A stretch of DNA of 64,000 nucleotides from Pollenia angustigena. Taxonomy: Eukaryota > Arthropoda > Insecta > Diptera > Polleniidae. The stretch is from contig OV884059.1 in assembly GCA_930367215.1 (NCBI GenBank), forward strand, positions 21,848,945-21,912,944, written 5' to 3'. Numbering within the stretch: position 1 is the stretch's first letter; every line of letters starts with the position of its first letter. Both the position numbers and the translations under genes were made by a program. Of this stretch, positions 45,420 to 56,992 are shown in pieces. The notes beneath the pieces were generated by a model, which was not told the DNA's origin, did no database searches, and saw nothing but the letters and a program-made list of their open reading frames with translations.

Positions 45420-45660
45420 TTTTTAATATTTTAAATTAGGCTTGAGTTCACAAAATTTAATTGTCATTAAATTATTTTTATGAAGAAAGGAATTTTACAA
45501 CATAAAAATTAATTAAAATTGTTATTGATAATCTTTCATTCTTGACCGTGGCCGGGGCTCGAACCCTGGCCGGCAGGTTACCATGACATGTTTCGATCGC
45601 AACCACTCGATCTCCTCAGATGGATTTGCCGTCTTACACTCGCAGCCATCGACGACTGCT
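45420..45660 (-). mobile_element. tRNA-derived SINE
   Basis: On the minus strand an A-box-like GAGTGGTTGCGATCG and a B box GGTTCGAGCCC are spaced as in tRNA genes. They are followed by a unique body (ACGGTCAAGAATGAAAG, ATTATCAATAACAATTTTAA) and an AT-rich tail near 45430. The same body follows the B box at 48267. There is no tRNA cloverleaf beyond the promoter boxes. Confidence 0.7.
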
Positions 45661-46067
45661 GACGTCAATAGTCAAACATCAATCCTTAAACCAAATTGTA
45701 TTTTAACCTTTGGTAGATCGAAATTTGCTTTTCTGAATGATTATCCATTTTAATTGATTTAACATGTTTTTTCCTTACTTCTGTTTTCTCGTACTTTTTG
45801 TCAAGAATTCTTCTTGAAGTCCAAAGTACATTTTTTGTTTTCATTTTTGTCTTTCTTTTTTCTTTTTTCTGTTGATCTTTGGACTTCAAGAAGAATTCTT
45901 GACAAAAAGTACGAGAAAACAGAAGTAAGGAAAAAACATGTTTAATCAATTAAAATGGATAATCATTCAGAAAAGCAGCAGTCGTCGATGGCTGCGAGTG
46001 TAAGACGGCAAATCCATCTGAAGAGATCGAGTGGTTGCGATCGAAACATGTCATGGTAACCTGCCGC
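45571..46067. repeat. Large SINE-containing foldback (arms about 190 bp)
   Basis: 45571-45826 and 45877-46067 are near-identical inverted copies around a 50-bp loop. They cover the SINE head and its flank (CTTGAAGTCCAAAG, GTACGAGAAAACAGAAG, CAGCAGTCGTCGATGGCTGC). The left arm has an extra 68 bp (about 45661-45728) flanked by GCT. The head of the SINE in the right arm stops at CCTGCCG, before the B box. Confidence 0.85.
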
Positions 46068-46667
46068 ACTATGGGATTTCTGCTGCATAAAAGGCATTTT
46101 TTGACTATTACTTTTAAAAAATCTAATGATGCTATTTTAAAGAGAAGAGTCTGGCAAACCAAAAACTGCATTTCTTTTAAGATATATGTATATATATTCT
46201 TAGAAAAGATCGGTTGAAATCAGGTTAATGTTGTGAAAGGGAAATATATGGTAAGTTTGTTCAAATTCAGAGATTTATATATCGAAGATGTTTCGAGCGG
46301 AAAAATCTGAGTGTCGACTTTATTTAAGTCCAAAGCCTTGTTTTTAATTTAAAGGAAAAGAAAATGTTATTGCATACATAGTTTGGGAGATATGAGTGCA
46401 TAAAAATTGTCCTTAAAAATTCAGCATTGGCTGTTTTCGTTGGAGAAAAAGTCAGTTAGCTCGGTTTACCTCCGTGCTCTCAGTATAACGAAATTAGAGG
46501 TAAAAGGCTCTTCTTTCTAAATAGTCAAACAAATTCACCAACTTTTGTCAATCTTTTAAAAAAAATCCAAATTTAGTAAAAAAAGTCACGAATATTGCAC
46601 CCTAGTATTTGTAATAAAAAAGTTTTGCATACCTTTAGGCTTAACGGTTTAAAGAAATTTGAGTTAT

Positions 46668-46828
46668 CAACTGACATGAAATGCTTAACTTTAACACTAA
46701 TATGATGTTAGTGTTAGGTATAGACTCATCATGTTAGAAGTTTTCTCATGTTATAACACGGTTGTTAATGCAAATGTTTTAAAAACGCTTTTATAACTTC
46801 AAGTTATAACAGCAAATCATGTCAGTTG
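46668..46828. mobile_element. CAACTGACATGA inverted-repeat element, uninterrupted
   Basis: CAACTGACATGAAATGCTTA and the inverse-related GCAAATCATGTCAGTTG. Inner pairs of the type TAACACTAATATGATGTTAGTGTTA. This is the empty-site reference for the nested copy at 7713-8386. Confidence 0.8.
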
Positions 46829-47074
46829 TAGACGGGCAGTAACAACAATTTCTTAATAAATTGTTGACAAATGTTTTTAAAAGTGAATAAGATTAAAAAA
46901 AAAATAAACAAAATCATATGTTTTAATAAAAGAAAATGTATAGAAGAAAACCGCTTAAATTGAAAACAAAATTTGCAACCAGTAAACAGTTAACGTTAAT
47001 AAATAAATAATAATAAATATTGTAATAAAATTTAAAATATAATTCTAAAAATGATTTTATTTTCTGTGTCATAT

Positions 47075-47440
47075 AGTGAATTGTTCCCGGAACTTATTGA
47101 TTGTGGTAGCAATGTCAATTTGTTAACAAATTTTATAAAACAGGAAAATTCGGTGCTTACTATTGATGAAATTGAAATAGTGAAAAAGGCAGTTCAAAAA
47201 AGGTTTTTGGTAATTTTTTAAATCGTTGGGGAGAAGCGCGACTTGGTTAGAAATTAAATACATCTTTAAAAAATAAATTAATTAAAAATAATTCATTTTG
47301 AATATTATGAAATTTCTTTTCATCGTTTGCTTGAGTCGTCCGATCCATATATTAGTAGCTTAAGACGTCAACCTCATAAGAATATTTTAGAATTAGATGA
47401 TGTGTTTAAAGATATGATAGTTAATGAATAAAATGCATTT
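47075..47440 (+). pseudogene. Decayed coding fragment, unknown
   Basis: Two protein-like stretches in different frames: ELFPELIDCGSNVNLLTNFIKQ...VLTIDEIEIVKKAVQKRF (about 47085-47215) and HFEYYEISFHRLLESSDPYISSLRRQPH...ELDDVFKDMIVNE (about 47297-47431). The second looks like the C-terminus of a transposon protein, but I cannot name it. Frameshifts and stops between them. Confidence 0.35.
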
Positions 47441-47499
47441 CTTTAATTAAATATTACTAGTATTTTCAATGAGAATTATATTTATACGAAATTTGTTCA

Positions 47500-48170
47500 T
47501 TCAGGTTAAATAAAAGACGACGCATTTCAACCAAAATTGTTAGTTTTTTCTTTTATCAATTATTACGCCAAATTTAATCAAATTCTATTGACAATTGCGC
47601 TCTATACATTGAAAAGAAAATTACGTGGAATAATGGGGGTCCATGGGAGGTACCACTAGGAGTCGACGGATTTCAACCAAAATTTATAGTGCTCCTTTTT
47701 AGATCAACTTATGGACATCTGCTAAATTTTATCAAATTCAGTTGCGAATTGCGGCCCATACGTTGAGAAGAAAACAAAGCAAAAAAATGGGGGTCCAAGG
47801 GAGGTACCACTAGGAGTCGACGGATTTCAACCAAAATTTTTAGTGCTCTTTTTTAGATCAACTTATGCACATCTGCTAAATTTTATCAAATTCCGTTGGG
47901 GATTGCGGCCCATACGTTGAGAAGAAAAATAAGCAAAAAAAAATGGGGGTCCAAGGGAGGTACCCCTAGAAGTCGACGGATTTCAACCAACATTTGTAGT
48001 GCTCTTTCTTGGATCAACTTATAGACGTGTGCCAAATTTCGTAAAATTCTATGAAGAATTGCGACCTATACATTGAGGACAAAAATTCGTGGAAAAATGG
48101 TGTTCCAAGGGAGGTACCCCAAGGAGTCCACGGATTTTAAAATTTTTTTGTATTTTTCTTTTCTACTTAA
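47500..48170 (+). repeat. Four-copy tandem repeat, about 155-bp period
   Basis: GGGTCCA.GGGAGGTACCAC followed by AGTCGACGGATTTCAACC recurs at about 47637, 47790, 47946 and 48103 (the last diverged), with a weaker unit before. Units contain GCGGCCCATACGTTGAGAAG. No coding potential. It is followed directly by the SINE at 48255. Confidence 0.85.
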
Positions 48171-48254
48171 ATTTAAACATGCGTGCAAAATTTCATAGTT
48201 GTAGGATCACTCCTTCTATTTTTTGCAGGTTGATGTATGAAGAAATACCACTGT

Positions 48255-48470
48255 GTGCCGGCCAGGGTTCGAGCCCCGGCCACGGTCAATAATGAAAGAT
48301 TATCAATAACAATTTTAATTAATTTTCATGTTGTGAAATTCCTTTCTTCATAAAAATAATTTAATGAAAATTAAATTTGATGAACTTAAGCCTAATTAAA
48401 AATATTAAAAATTTGGATTTAAAACCATAAAGAGTTAAACAAAATAACCACAATACATATAAAAATTGTT
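48255..48470 (+). mobile_element. tRNA-derived SINE, 5'-truncated copy
   Basis: Begins just before the B box (GGCCAGGGTTCGAGCCCCGGCC) and continues with the same body as 45420-45660 (ATGAAAGATTATCAATAAC) to an A-rich tail. The A box is missing. Confidence 0.72.
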
Positions 48471-49158
48471 ACAAATTTGTAACAATTCTCACTGAAAACT
48501 ATTCGTCATTTTGGCGATTTTTTTGAAAGACGAAAAGATTCACACACTAAATTCAAAATGGCGCAAAAGTTAAAAAAGTCTCACAAAAAGTCGCAAACCT
48601 CCAAAAAGCGGTCAAATTGCGACTTAAGTGGCGCCGTATAGGGATAAGACCCAATAAAAACAATCAATTTTGTATTCATATTTTAACAAACAAATGCTTA
48701 TCAATTTTTATTTATTTATTTATATTATTTTTTGTTGTATATTAATATCATGTTAAAGTAATTCATTAAAAAAAAACAATGAAATAAAATATTTATTATA
48801 CATAGTAAAATGTTAAACTAACAATTTAATAAATTTTAAAAGTTTTTTTATTATTATTTTTTTAGTTTACAATAAATGAATCATAACTATTTTTATGTGT
48901 AAGTTATTATGTGAAAAGGTACATATTTGCTGTTTAAGTTTTTATAAAAAAAGTTGTAAAAATATTTTATAAAATAATAAAATTAATTAACAATAGAATT
49001 TTTCATAATTTAATAAATAATTTAATAAATAATAAATAATTTAATAAATAATAATTAATAAATAATTTAATTTAATAAAATTCATTGCTACGAATTTTTG
49101 AAGTTAGGTTTAAAATTTAATAACGTGGCTTGCCATACTTGACGTTGTTCGGCGTTTA
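48471..49158. other. AT-rich spacer, no gene
   Basis: Contains GTCGCAAACCTCCAAAAAGCGG (near 48590), which resembles the transposon end around 42770, and a low-complexity AATAATTTAATAAAT run at about 49010-49080. Nothing else is supported. Confidence 0.4.
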
Positions 49159-49161
49159 TTA

Positions 49162-49426
49162 GTGTTGGTTCACACAGGTCAAGTTTGACTCTTCAAGTCT
49201 TGAGCTTTTAGGAGAGAGGGGTAAAGAGAATGGAAAGGGGTACATACTTGACCGTACCAGTCAGTTTTGTATTTTTCTTTTCTTCTTTCATCCGTAATAT
49301 AATAAAAAGCTACAAAGTTGAAGGAAAAGAAAACAAAAATTATTTTTGTGCATGAACGTGAACGCAAGTTCAAAAGAAAATTTAAATAAAACTGTTCAAG
49401 TAAACTTGACCTGTGTGAACCAGCAC
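49162..49426. mobile_element. GTGCTGGTTCACAC family element with altered centre
   Basis: TSD TTA (49159-49161, 49427-49429). The arms GTGTTGGTTCACACAGGTCA... and inverse are family-like, but the centre is 120 bp longer than in the 142-bp members and not palindromic (GTACATACTTGACCGTACCA). It may be closer to the parental, less-deleted form. Confidence 0.8.
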
Positions 49427-49429
49427 TTA

Positions 49430-50265
49430 CGTAACGGTAGTGGGCAGCTGTCGATTACAGTTAAAGTTATACATAATATTGCATATCTTGGGGCTTTTAC
49501 ATAAAATAGTTTAAAGTGCAATATTTTCAAATCCTGACAAAATTTCTTTTAACTGAACAAATAATTAAATTCAAATTATATATTTTTTTTATCTTAAAAA
49601 AAGATTTATCTTAAAAAAATATGAAATAAGTTTGAAAAAGAAATTCAGTCTTTTGAAAATAATTTCAAAACTAAGGTAGCTCTAAGTTCTATGTATGTAT
49701 ATATTTGATCAATTATGTATATTTATTGCTGTTATTAAGTTGCTGCAGTTTTAGTTTTAAAATTTATATTTTAAATTATTTTATTTTGTATGCATATACA
49801 TATTTGTAATATTGTTTTTTTTCTCCATTAATTAGCAAAAATATTTATTTTAATTCGGTAATCTTTTATGTACTTATTTCTGAAAAGGTTTGTGTTTTTC
49901 TCGTTTTATAGTTCCTATATATGGGAACGTTATACTTAGTTTGAATAGTTTCATTGCTTTAAGGTGGTTTCGGAATGTGCTTTAAATTTAACTAATTATT
50001 TTATAATTGGTGGATTTTTGGGTGAATCTGTTTTAATCTTTAATATATTTTACTTCTTTTTTTAAGATATCTTAAATATTGCTGTTTTTGAGAGATATGT
50101 TCATTGTCCGTTTTTTTTAAGATTTTAATTAAAAAAATATTCTTTAGATTTTTAAAGAACAAAAATACTGTCAGGATTTAATAATCAAATTGTAGCGAAA
50201 TTGAATTTTGTTAGAAATTATTATTAGTTTCAGTTGAAAGCTATTTGAAAAGGTTTGAATGATAA
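49430..50265. other. AT-rich spacer, no gene
   Basis: Unique-looking AT-rich DNA with no supported feature. Confidence 0.35.
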
Positions 50266-50702
50266 CACTACGTGACAATTTTTTGACCAAATGAATTTTA
50301 CACCTAATCTTTATGTAAAATTTTCCGCTGAATCTGAATATGAAGTCAAAAGTAGAACAGTTTTTGAGATATTCCAAAATAACCGTTATTTGTGTTTTTA
50401 AAAAAGATGCTGTGACTTAAATGCAAATATCCAAAAAATAAAATTTTAGCATATTTCAATACGAACATTTTGTGCCCAATAGGATCCGGATCGCTGCACA
50501 AATGACAAAGTTACAGAAGATTAATTGAACTAACCCACAACAAATCAATACACAATATACAGCTAAACTTTTAGTAACAATAAATATTAAAAATTGCTTA
50601 AAAGTATTGAATTTCAATGTGGGTTAATTTACTAAATCTTCTGTAGCTTTGTCATTTTTGTAACAATCTATGTCTTGTTGGTCGCAAAATGTTCATATTA
50701 GA

Positions 50703-52051
50703 ATAATCTAATGTCGCATGCAATTAGATTTGAAAAACTTTTACGTAAGCAGATAGTTCAATATATAAAAAATAACAATCTACTTACTGAAAAACAATAT
50801 GGGTTCCGAGCTAACCATAGCTGCATTACTGCTCTGACTGATGTTTCCGAAGATATAAGAAAGGAAGTGGATGATGGCAATTTAGTAATGCTTATATTGT
50901 TAGACCATTCAAAGGCATTTGATACAGTGGACCATACAATATTAGCTCAAAAACTTGAAAAAATTATGAATTTTTCTGTAACTTCGGTTAAATTGATATC
51001 GTCTTACCTTGAAGATCGTATGCAGTATGTTGAAACTAAAAGTTTGACATCTTCACAGTTTCTGCCAATTATTAGGGGCGTTCCCCAAGGTTCCATTCTC
51101 GGACCGTTACTGTTCTCAATTTATGCAAATGATTTTCCTGATAAATTACACCATTGCCGTATTAGATTGTATGCTGACGACGTTCAATTATATATAAGCA
51201 CAAAAAAACAAAACATGGAGGCATGTACTGCCAAGTTGAATGAAGACCTCAAACGTGTTGCTCATTGGGCAGATATAAATGGTTTAAGTTTAAATCCTTC
51301 TAAATCGAAATGTATTATAATACGAAGGAGAACCCAGAAAATAGATCAACATCCTAATATTTGTATCAACGACCAACAAATTGAAATAGTTGAAAAAGCA
51401 AAAAATCTTGGTCTCATTTTTAACAACACACTCGCTTGGTCAGATCATGTAACATTTGCTTGTGGTAGAACTTACTCAATACTAAGAACACTATGGCAAA
51501 CACAATGTGAGATATGTTTATGGCATAAAAAATTATGTCAGTGATGGCAGTTATATTAATATTACCCCGTTTTCAAAAAAAATATACGGGGTGCTATTTA
51601 AAGACTTGTTGAAAATACGAACTCTTGTTTATCTGCATAAAATTATAACCACTCGTGAACCAAATTATCTCTTTAATCGTTTAAATTTTAGTCGCCTCGG
51701 AAGAAACAAGAATTTAATTCAATATAGACACCGCACGCTAGTTTCGGAATTGCAATTTTTTATAACTGCAATACGTCTCTGGAACAATCTTCCCCCAACA
51801 ATTAAAGAAACTAGCAGCGCCCTGCATTTCAAGCAACAGTTATTTAGATTTTATTCATAAATAACTAACGTTATTATTATCGTTTTAAATATTGTTTTCG
51901 TATATAAATATGTATTTCATGTTATTATTTTGTATATTTCTTAATGTTATTGATAAATACTTTTGATCATAACTTCATTCGATTTCTACTCACTAAAACC
52001 AATGTTTTGTTGTAGAAGTTCCAAATAAATGAAATAAAAAAAAAAAAAAAA
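50703..52051 (+). mobile_element. 5'-truncated non-LTR retrotransposon
   Basis: Starts abruptly inside ORF2 and ends after AATAAATGAAATA in a poly(A) run (52037-52051). It is inserted in the CACTA-type element. The poly(A) is long and pure, suggesting a fairly recent insertion. Confidence 0.85.
50711..51860 (+). pseudogene. LINE reverse transcriptase fragment (YADD), one frameshift
   Basis: 50711-51544 encodes FEKLLRKQIVQYI, LTEKQYGFRANHSC, DHSKAFDTVDH, IRGVPQGSILGPLLF and the catalytic YADD (about residue 157). The frame is lost near 51510-51544. The C-terminus continues in the next frame at 51507-51860 (YLHKIITTREPNYLF, AIRLWNNLPPTIKETSS). It lacks the endonuclease and the RT start, so it is dead on arrival. 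Clade: CR1/jockey-like. Confidence 0.9.
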
Positions 52052-52439
52052 ACATGAGGATTTTTAAATCATTGGTTTAAAAAAAATTACTTGAATAGAG
52101 CAAAATTTAAAAAAAATCATAAAATTTTCAATGAAGCTTGAACTTTTGTCCCCTGTAACTCTGTCATTTCTTGACCAATTTTCACAAGCGATCCATGGTT
52201 ATTTTAGAAATTTTATAACCTTTCACTAGAAAGAAAGAATTAAAATTTCAGCGGATTCAGCGGAAAATTAATGATTAGCTGTCAGATTCATTTGGTCACG
52301 ACTTTGTTGAAATTTTGTCACGTAGTGTAATTTGTATTTAGTATAAGCAACTCCTTACGGCCGGCAGTGGGTTTTATTTACAAAATTGAATAACTTGGAC
52401 TATGCAAACAAGTATTAATAACTTGAAGAAACATTGAAA

Positions 52440-52830
52440 AAAGTGAAGGCAACATTATATAGGCTCTATGAAGGAGCCAAGGAAATCATGAATATCGGAC
52501 GACCCCTGGACGCGTATCCAGACATAATATTCTAAGTTCCGAGCGAAATTTTGACAAATCGACCACCGAAAAAAACCATATGTTGACTTGACCCCACATT
52601 CTAGTGAAATTGCTTTGGCAGGAATGTTGCTTTAGAAATGCTCATTGCAGATCCGGTCCTAAGCGTATCACTCCTCCTGCCCAACATCGAGAACTTAGGG
52701 AATATAGGCAAACTGCCTTCTGATCTTAAAGAAAGATTATTAACACTATGATACTGGCTAGGGGTATCACAAAGGGACCGCTATAAGGACCCAAGTGAGT
52801 CGTGTTCATTTAACCTAACCTAACCTAACA
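52440..52830 (+). repeat. Probable LINE 3' end with CCTAACC motif
   Basis: GC-richer than its surroundings (GGACGACCCCTGGACGCGTATCC; GCCCAACATCGAGAACTTAGG) and ends in AACCTAACCTAACCTAAC at about 52811-52828. GTTGACTTGACCCCACATTC near 52590 looks like a diverged family C end. It resembles the 3' region of a non-LTR element, but no ORF remains. Confidence 0.35.
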
Positions 52831-53107
52831 CTATGCTAGTTGAAAAAAAAAACTGTCAAGCGGGGCTCCAGGCTGGTAAACCTAATACAATTCGAGTACG
52901 CTGAATTCAGTGGTGATAACCTTGTTTTAAGGCTAGCTCTCATTTTCGAGATATACCATTATTTTGAAAATGAAGGAGGTTGCATAGGGAATTTAAAAAC
53001 AAAAAAAAAAAAAAAATATGTATATTGGCGTAACTCAAACGTAACGTAGTAGTTTATTGCATAACCTAAAAAAACCGAAATTCCGCAATAAAATTACCTT
53101 TAAGTAA

Positions 53108-53370
53108 GTCTGAGTTCATACGTCTTATGTCTTATTGACAAGATTCTTCCTTTTTCTGCTTTGAACATGAATTGGCGTTCAAATGATTCATGTCATGTTG
53201 ACGACATGTGCTTTTTTGATATTGAAAATAATAACAAAATTAAACAACGAATGAAAAAGCAAAACGTAAAGACAGTACATGCATCTGTGCACACGTTTCT
53301 TTTCCCCTCGTCCCTCTCGCCTATAAAGTAGCAATCATATCAATAAGACAAGAGCCGTATGAACACATAC
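53108..53370. mobile_element. GTCTGAGTTCATACG miniature element
   Basis: Ends GTCTGAGTTCATACG and the inverse of GTATGTGTTCATACG; inner pair GTCTTATTGA. TSD TAA (53105-53107, 53371-53373). Distant relative of the GTGCTGGTTCACAC group. Confidence 0.7.
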
Positions 53371-53499
53371 TAAGTCTAATTTGCACAGTAGTTTTAGAAA
53401 CATAATTTTGTTTAATGTATGGAGGTCCGTCATACATTTTATATCTCTAGGGCTACTTATAGGTAGTTGCGGGACTTTTTCTTTAATATATATGAATAA

Positions 53500-54020
53500 T
53501 ATAATTGATATACATTGCAGAAAAATTCCCATAACTGCCTAGGAGTCGTTTCTAGGGGGATAACTATATGACCGACCTCCATTTGTTGTTTTGTCCGTAA
53601 TATTTTCTCAAATATACTAGCCACTTGTCACCACCTTTATGGCGGTTTCGTGAAATTCTTAAAATTTGCATGCAGCTCCTAGGATGCCCCTAGAAGGTTT
53701 AAGTGTAGGACCAACCCCACCTTATTTTTCATCATCATCACCCACACAAAATTTTCGATACAGACTAGAAATATATTAAAGTAAAAGACTCTTATCTTTC
53801 TAGGAGTTTACTCTAGGGGGACACAATATATGACCGTCCTCTATTAGTTTTGTCGTCCTAAACATTTTCTCAATCATACTTGTCCTTTATCTCCTTTCTG
53901 ATTTCATCAACTGCACTCCTTCATGGGTGGACCATAAAAACACCATCAGGATCATTATTGAGCAATCAATAGATAGGAGAATGCATCGCCACAATGCAAA
54001 AGGTAACCTCCAAAAATACC
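53500..54020. repeat. Degenerate tandem-like repeat
   Basis: Two or three diverged copies of CTAGGAGT...CTAGGGGGA...TGACCG.CCT..ATT and TATTTTCTCAA.TATACT, about 290 bp apart (53540 and 53805, with CTCCTAGGATGCCCCTAG between). Non-coding. Confidence 0.5.
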
Positions 54021-54190
54021 GTTTTACACGACGGTCTGACGAGCCAGAAATTTTTAATTCGTACGGGAATCTTTGCGACGATTTTAATATGTATTATAAT
54101 GTTTAAAAAACTACAAACAATTTGACATCAAAATAACATGAAACGTTATTTACTGGTTAATAGAATGTTCACACGAATACGTTTTTCTAA

Positions 54191-54387
54191 CACTCAATTT
54201 ACATGATGAATTTTATGACGTCCAATTTTAGACGTCATTTTTTGTTTGGTAGCAAGCGGTGTAGAGAAGAAAGAGGAAGAGAAAACAGAAATCATGTCTA
54301 TTTTTCTACCCCTCTTTCTTCTCTACACCGCTTGCTACCAAACAAAAAAATGACGTCCAATTTAAAATTCATCATGTAAATTAAGTG
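54191..54387. mobile_element. Palindromic miniature element (CACTCAATTTACATGATG ends)
   Basis: 197 bp. Long arms include TTTGTTTGGTAGCAAGCGG and TGTAGAGAAGAAAGAGG with their inverses. TSD TAA (54188-54190, 54388-54390). Confidence 0.85.
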
Positions 54388-54539
54388 TAATTCGTTTTCT
54401 CAAACGCAATTCGCAGCCTACTTATAATCCTTATGCTTATAATCCTTATAATGCTTATAAAACTTATAATCCTTATGATCCGAATTACAGAATCGGACAC
54501 ACAAAAGCCATAAATTTACTTTACATTAAAAAAAAAAAA

Positions 54540-55890
54540 ATCTTTCGTTTGTACCCTTTATGTATATCACATATAGTCCAAAATAGGTTGCCATTAGAAT
54601 TTCAGCCAAATCGGTTCACAAATGGCTGAGATATGCCAAAAAACTAAGACTGCCTCTTATTTTTACCCATAAATCTCTAATTTTTACACAAAAACATTTA
54701 TTTTTTGAAATCTTTTTAAAATCTATTTTCAGTTTCACTTAAATTAAACCTAATAAAATACTGTAGTATTATGATTGCGAAAACCATATCGTGCATGCTG
54801 CTGGTGTCTTATAATTGAGAGAGAGTTAGTTCTTCTGTAAGCAAAGGGGTGGAATACAACAAAAGTGAAACAAACATGTCTGAAGGGGTAAGTAAATAAT
54901 AATATTCTCTCACTTTGACTTAAGTCAATACCAATGACTTCCGTCACCACCCAGCGGGAAAATGAGGAATTGATTACAAAAATAACTAAAAAAATAATGT
55001 ATTATTTTCGAAATAATAATAATGCATTCATTGGTAATTTTATCAGAAAAAATTATTCATTGATTACCACGTATATTCCCACATTTGCAGAACAAGGAAT
55101 GTATTGTTTCTGTTCGTGACTAAATATTATTCGTGTATTTCTTTTACATATTTTCTTAATAAAAATTCGTTACTTTTTGCTGCCTTTATGTCGTTTACAA
55201 ATTTTTATGAAAAAGGATGCATTATTTAATTCATTCGCAGAATAAATTTAAATAATTTATTACAATCCTAGTACATGTTCCGGGTTAAGAATAATGAATT
55301 CTGGAATCAAATATACTACAAGGTATGTATTACATTCTCGATTCCTATTGATTACATTTTCCTGCTGGGAAACTGTCATTAAATTGGGCCTAATGAGTCT
55401 TTTCTCCGATGCTTCTGAGTCAATTTTTTATGATTAAATTTTTTATTAAACTGTAATTTTTGTGTTGTCGATATGTCATCCCAGTGTTGACATAATTTAA
55501 ATTTTTGACATTGATGACAATTTGTCCAAGTGATGTTAAAGCTGACATCACAATGATGAAATGTGTTGTGGGGTCAAAAACGAAGACACTTTTCATAGTA
55601 CTGATGTCAAAATACATCAGCGTTATGGCGCCTTTTCTATCAGTGTATAGTAGCGAAAATTAACAAAATCAGTTCATTCATGGTCAAGTAGTATTAAATA
55701 TAAAAAATGAGCAAAATCGGTACATTATGTTATCGGTGCCCATACAAATAATCTCCCGAATTTAGTATTTTCATACAATAGGGTTCATAGAAAACCAGCT
55801 AGGTGGATTAAAATTGAGTTTTAATATTTTCTGTGTTGGAGTTTTGTTTGGTTTTGAAAATCAGCAAATTTTATTGACCTTTTATTTTAC
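54540..55890. other. No gene; DINE-like fragment at the left
   Basis: 54540-54670 carries TTCAGCCAAATCGGTTCACA and ATGGCTGAGATATG, typical of INE-like interiors. The remainder is AT-rich with only short ORFs. A TGATGTCA/TGACATCA motif is repeated near 55530-55620. Confidence 0.4.
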
Positions 55891-55899
55891 CTAGCGTTA

Positions 55900-56041
55900 G
55901 TCTGGGTTCACACCATGAAACTGTTCTTACCGAAAGTTTGACTTTGTTTTTGAGAGGAAAAGAATACATGCTATGTTCTCTCCTCTCTCACCAATAAAAA
56001 CTGTCTTTCGGAAAGAAAACTTTCAGAGTGTGAACCCAAAC
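55900..56041. mobile_element. Palindromic miniature element, GTCTGGGTTCACAC subfamily
   Basis: 142 bp. TSD TTA (55897-55899, 56042-56044). Closest to 25600-25737. Confidence 0.85.
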
Positions 56042-56992
56042 TTAGAGAGCAATTGGATTTTCAATACTATGGTGAAGGATATATGAGTTTCTGCACTTTT
56101 ACTTATTTTCCAATTTAGTTATTAAATTGTATGAATGTTTAAAAAAAAATCTTCATGGTATTGATATAATAATAATTCAAAATATTTATTATTATTATTA
56201 TGTACTATTATTTGGTTTTGGATTTGGTTTCTTTGGTATAAGTTTTGTAAATTTTTCTTTTTTATTTTATTATTTAGCATAAAATAGTTAGTTTTATTCA
56301 ATTTTCGTTTAAATATAAATTGTAATATGTAAAACATTTTTTATTTATTTTAATTAAATTTGTATAATAAATAACAGCAAATGGATAAAGTTTTAAGTTT
56401 GGTTTTAGTTTAATACATAGAAAGAAATATACAAATAGTTTAATAATAAAGTAGAGGAAAAAAAAACTTAAATATTATTTATTAAATATTACTCTACAGT
56501 AATACATACATATGTACATATACATACATATAAGATGAATGAATGTATTTAAAAAATTTACAGTTATCTAAGAATACAAAAATGAAAAAATATAAAATTA
56601 TTTTTAAATAGAAAATTTTAAGAGATCCCAGAGCATAAAACGGAATTGCTTAGAAGACTGTAGGCAGTGTTGCCAACTTATTTTTTTTTTTTAGGAATAA
56701 AGCTAAAACAAAGATAAAAATTTTCTACATATTTTTGAAGAAGAAACTTCATTTTTAATAGTAAAATCAATACATTTTCTTAAAATAAGTAAAATAGTTA
56801 GGACTTACTATGAAGTGTACAAAAATTTTTAAGTAATAAATTTAAATTAAAAAAAAAAAAATTAATTAATTTAACTAAATTAAGGCATTTCGACAGTTCC
56901 ACCTTTAATTCGATAGTTAAAAACTACTTGCACATTGCTATTGCCTTTGACTCACGATCACGAACGCCAACAAGGAAAGGAAATGTTATAAC
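56042..56992. other. AT-rich spacer with one hAT-like end
   Basis: Very AT-rich. CAGTGTTGCCAACTTATTTT at about 56667 looks like a lone hAT terminus, but no partner was found. No ORF. Confidence 0.35.

Larger units (their letters stand above)
50266..52327. mobile_element. CACTA-type inverted-repeat element split by a LINE
   Basis: CACTACGTGACAATTTT (50266) and the inverse of CACTACGTGACAAAATTT (ending 52327). About 70-bp imperfect ends share GACCAAATGAAT and AATTTTCCGCTGAATC. 3-bp TSD TAA (50263-50265, 52328-52330). CACTA termini plus a 3-bp TSD are the hallmarks of the CACTA (En/Spm) superfamily. Subterminal inverted pair at 50460-50525 and 50635-50695. No transposase; the LINE occupies 50703-52051. 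Confidence 0.72.

Noticed and set aside
48255..48295. tRNA gene suggested by GGTTCGAGCCC and a GC-rich arm (also at 45550-45570)
   Set aside because: Only promoter boxes are conserved; no complete cloverleaf, and both loci continue into a shared SINE body.
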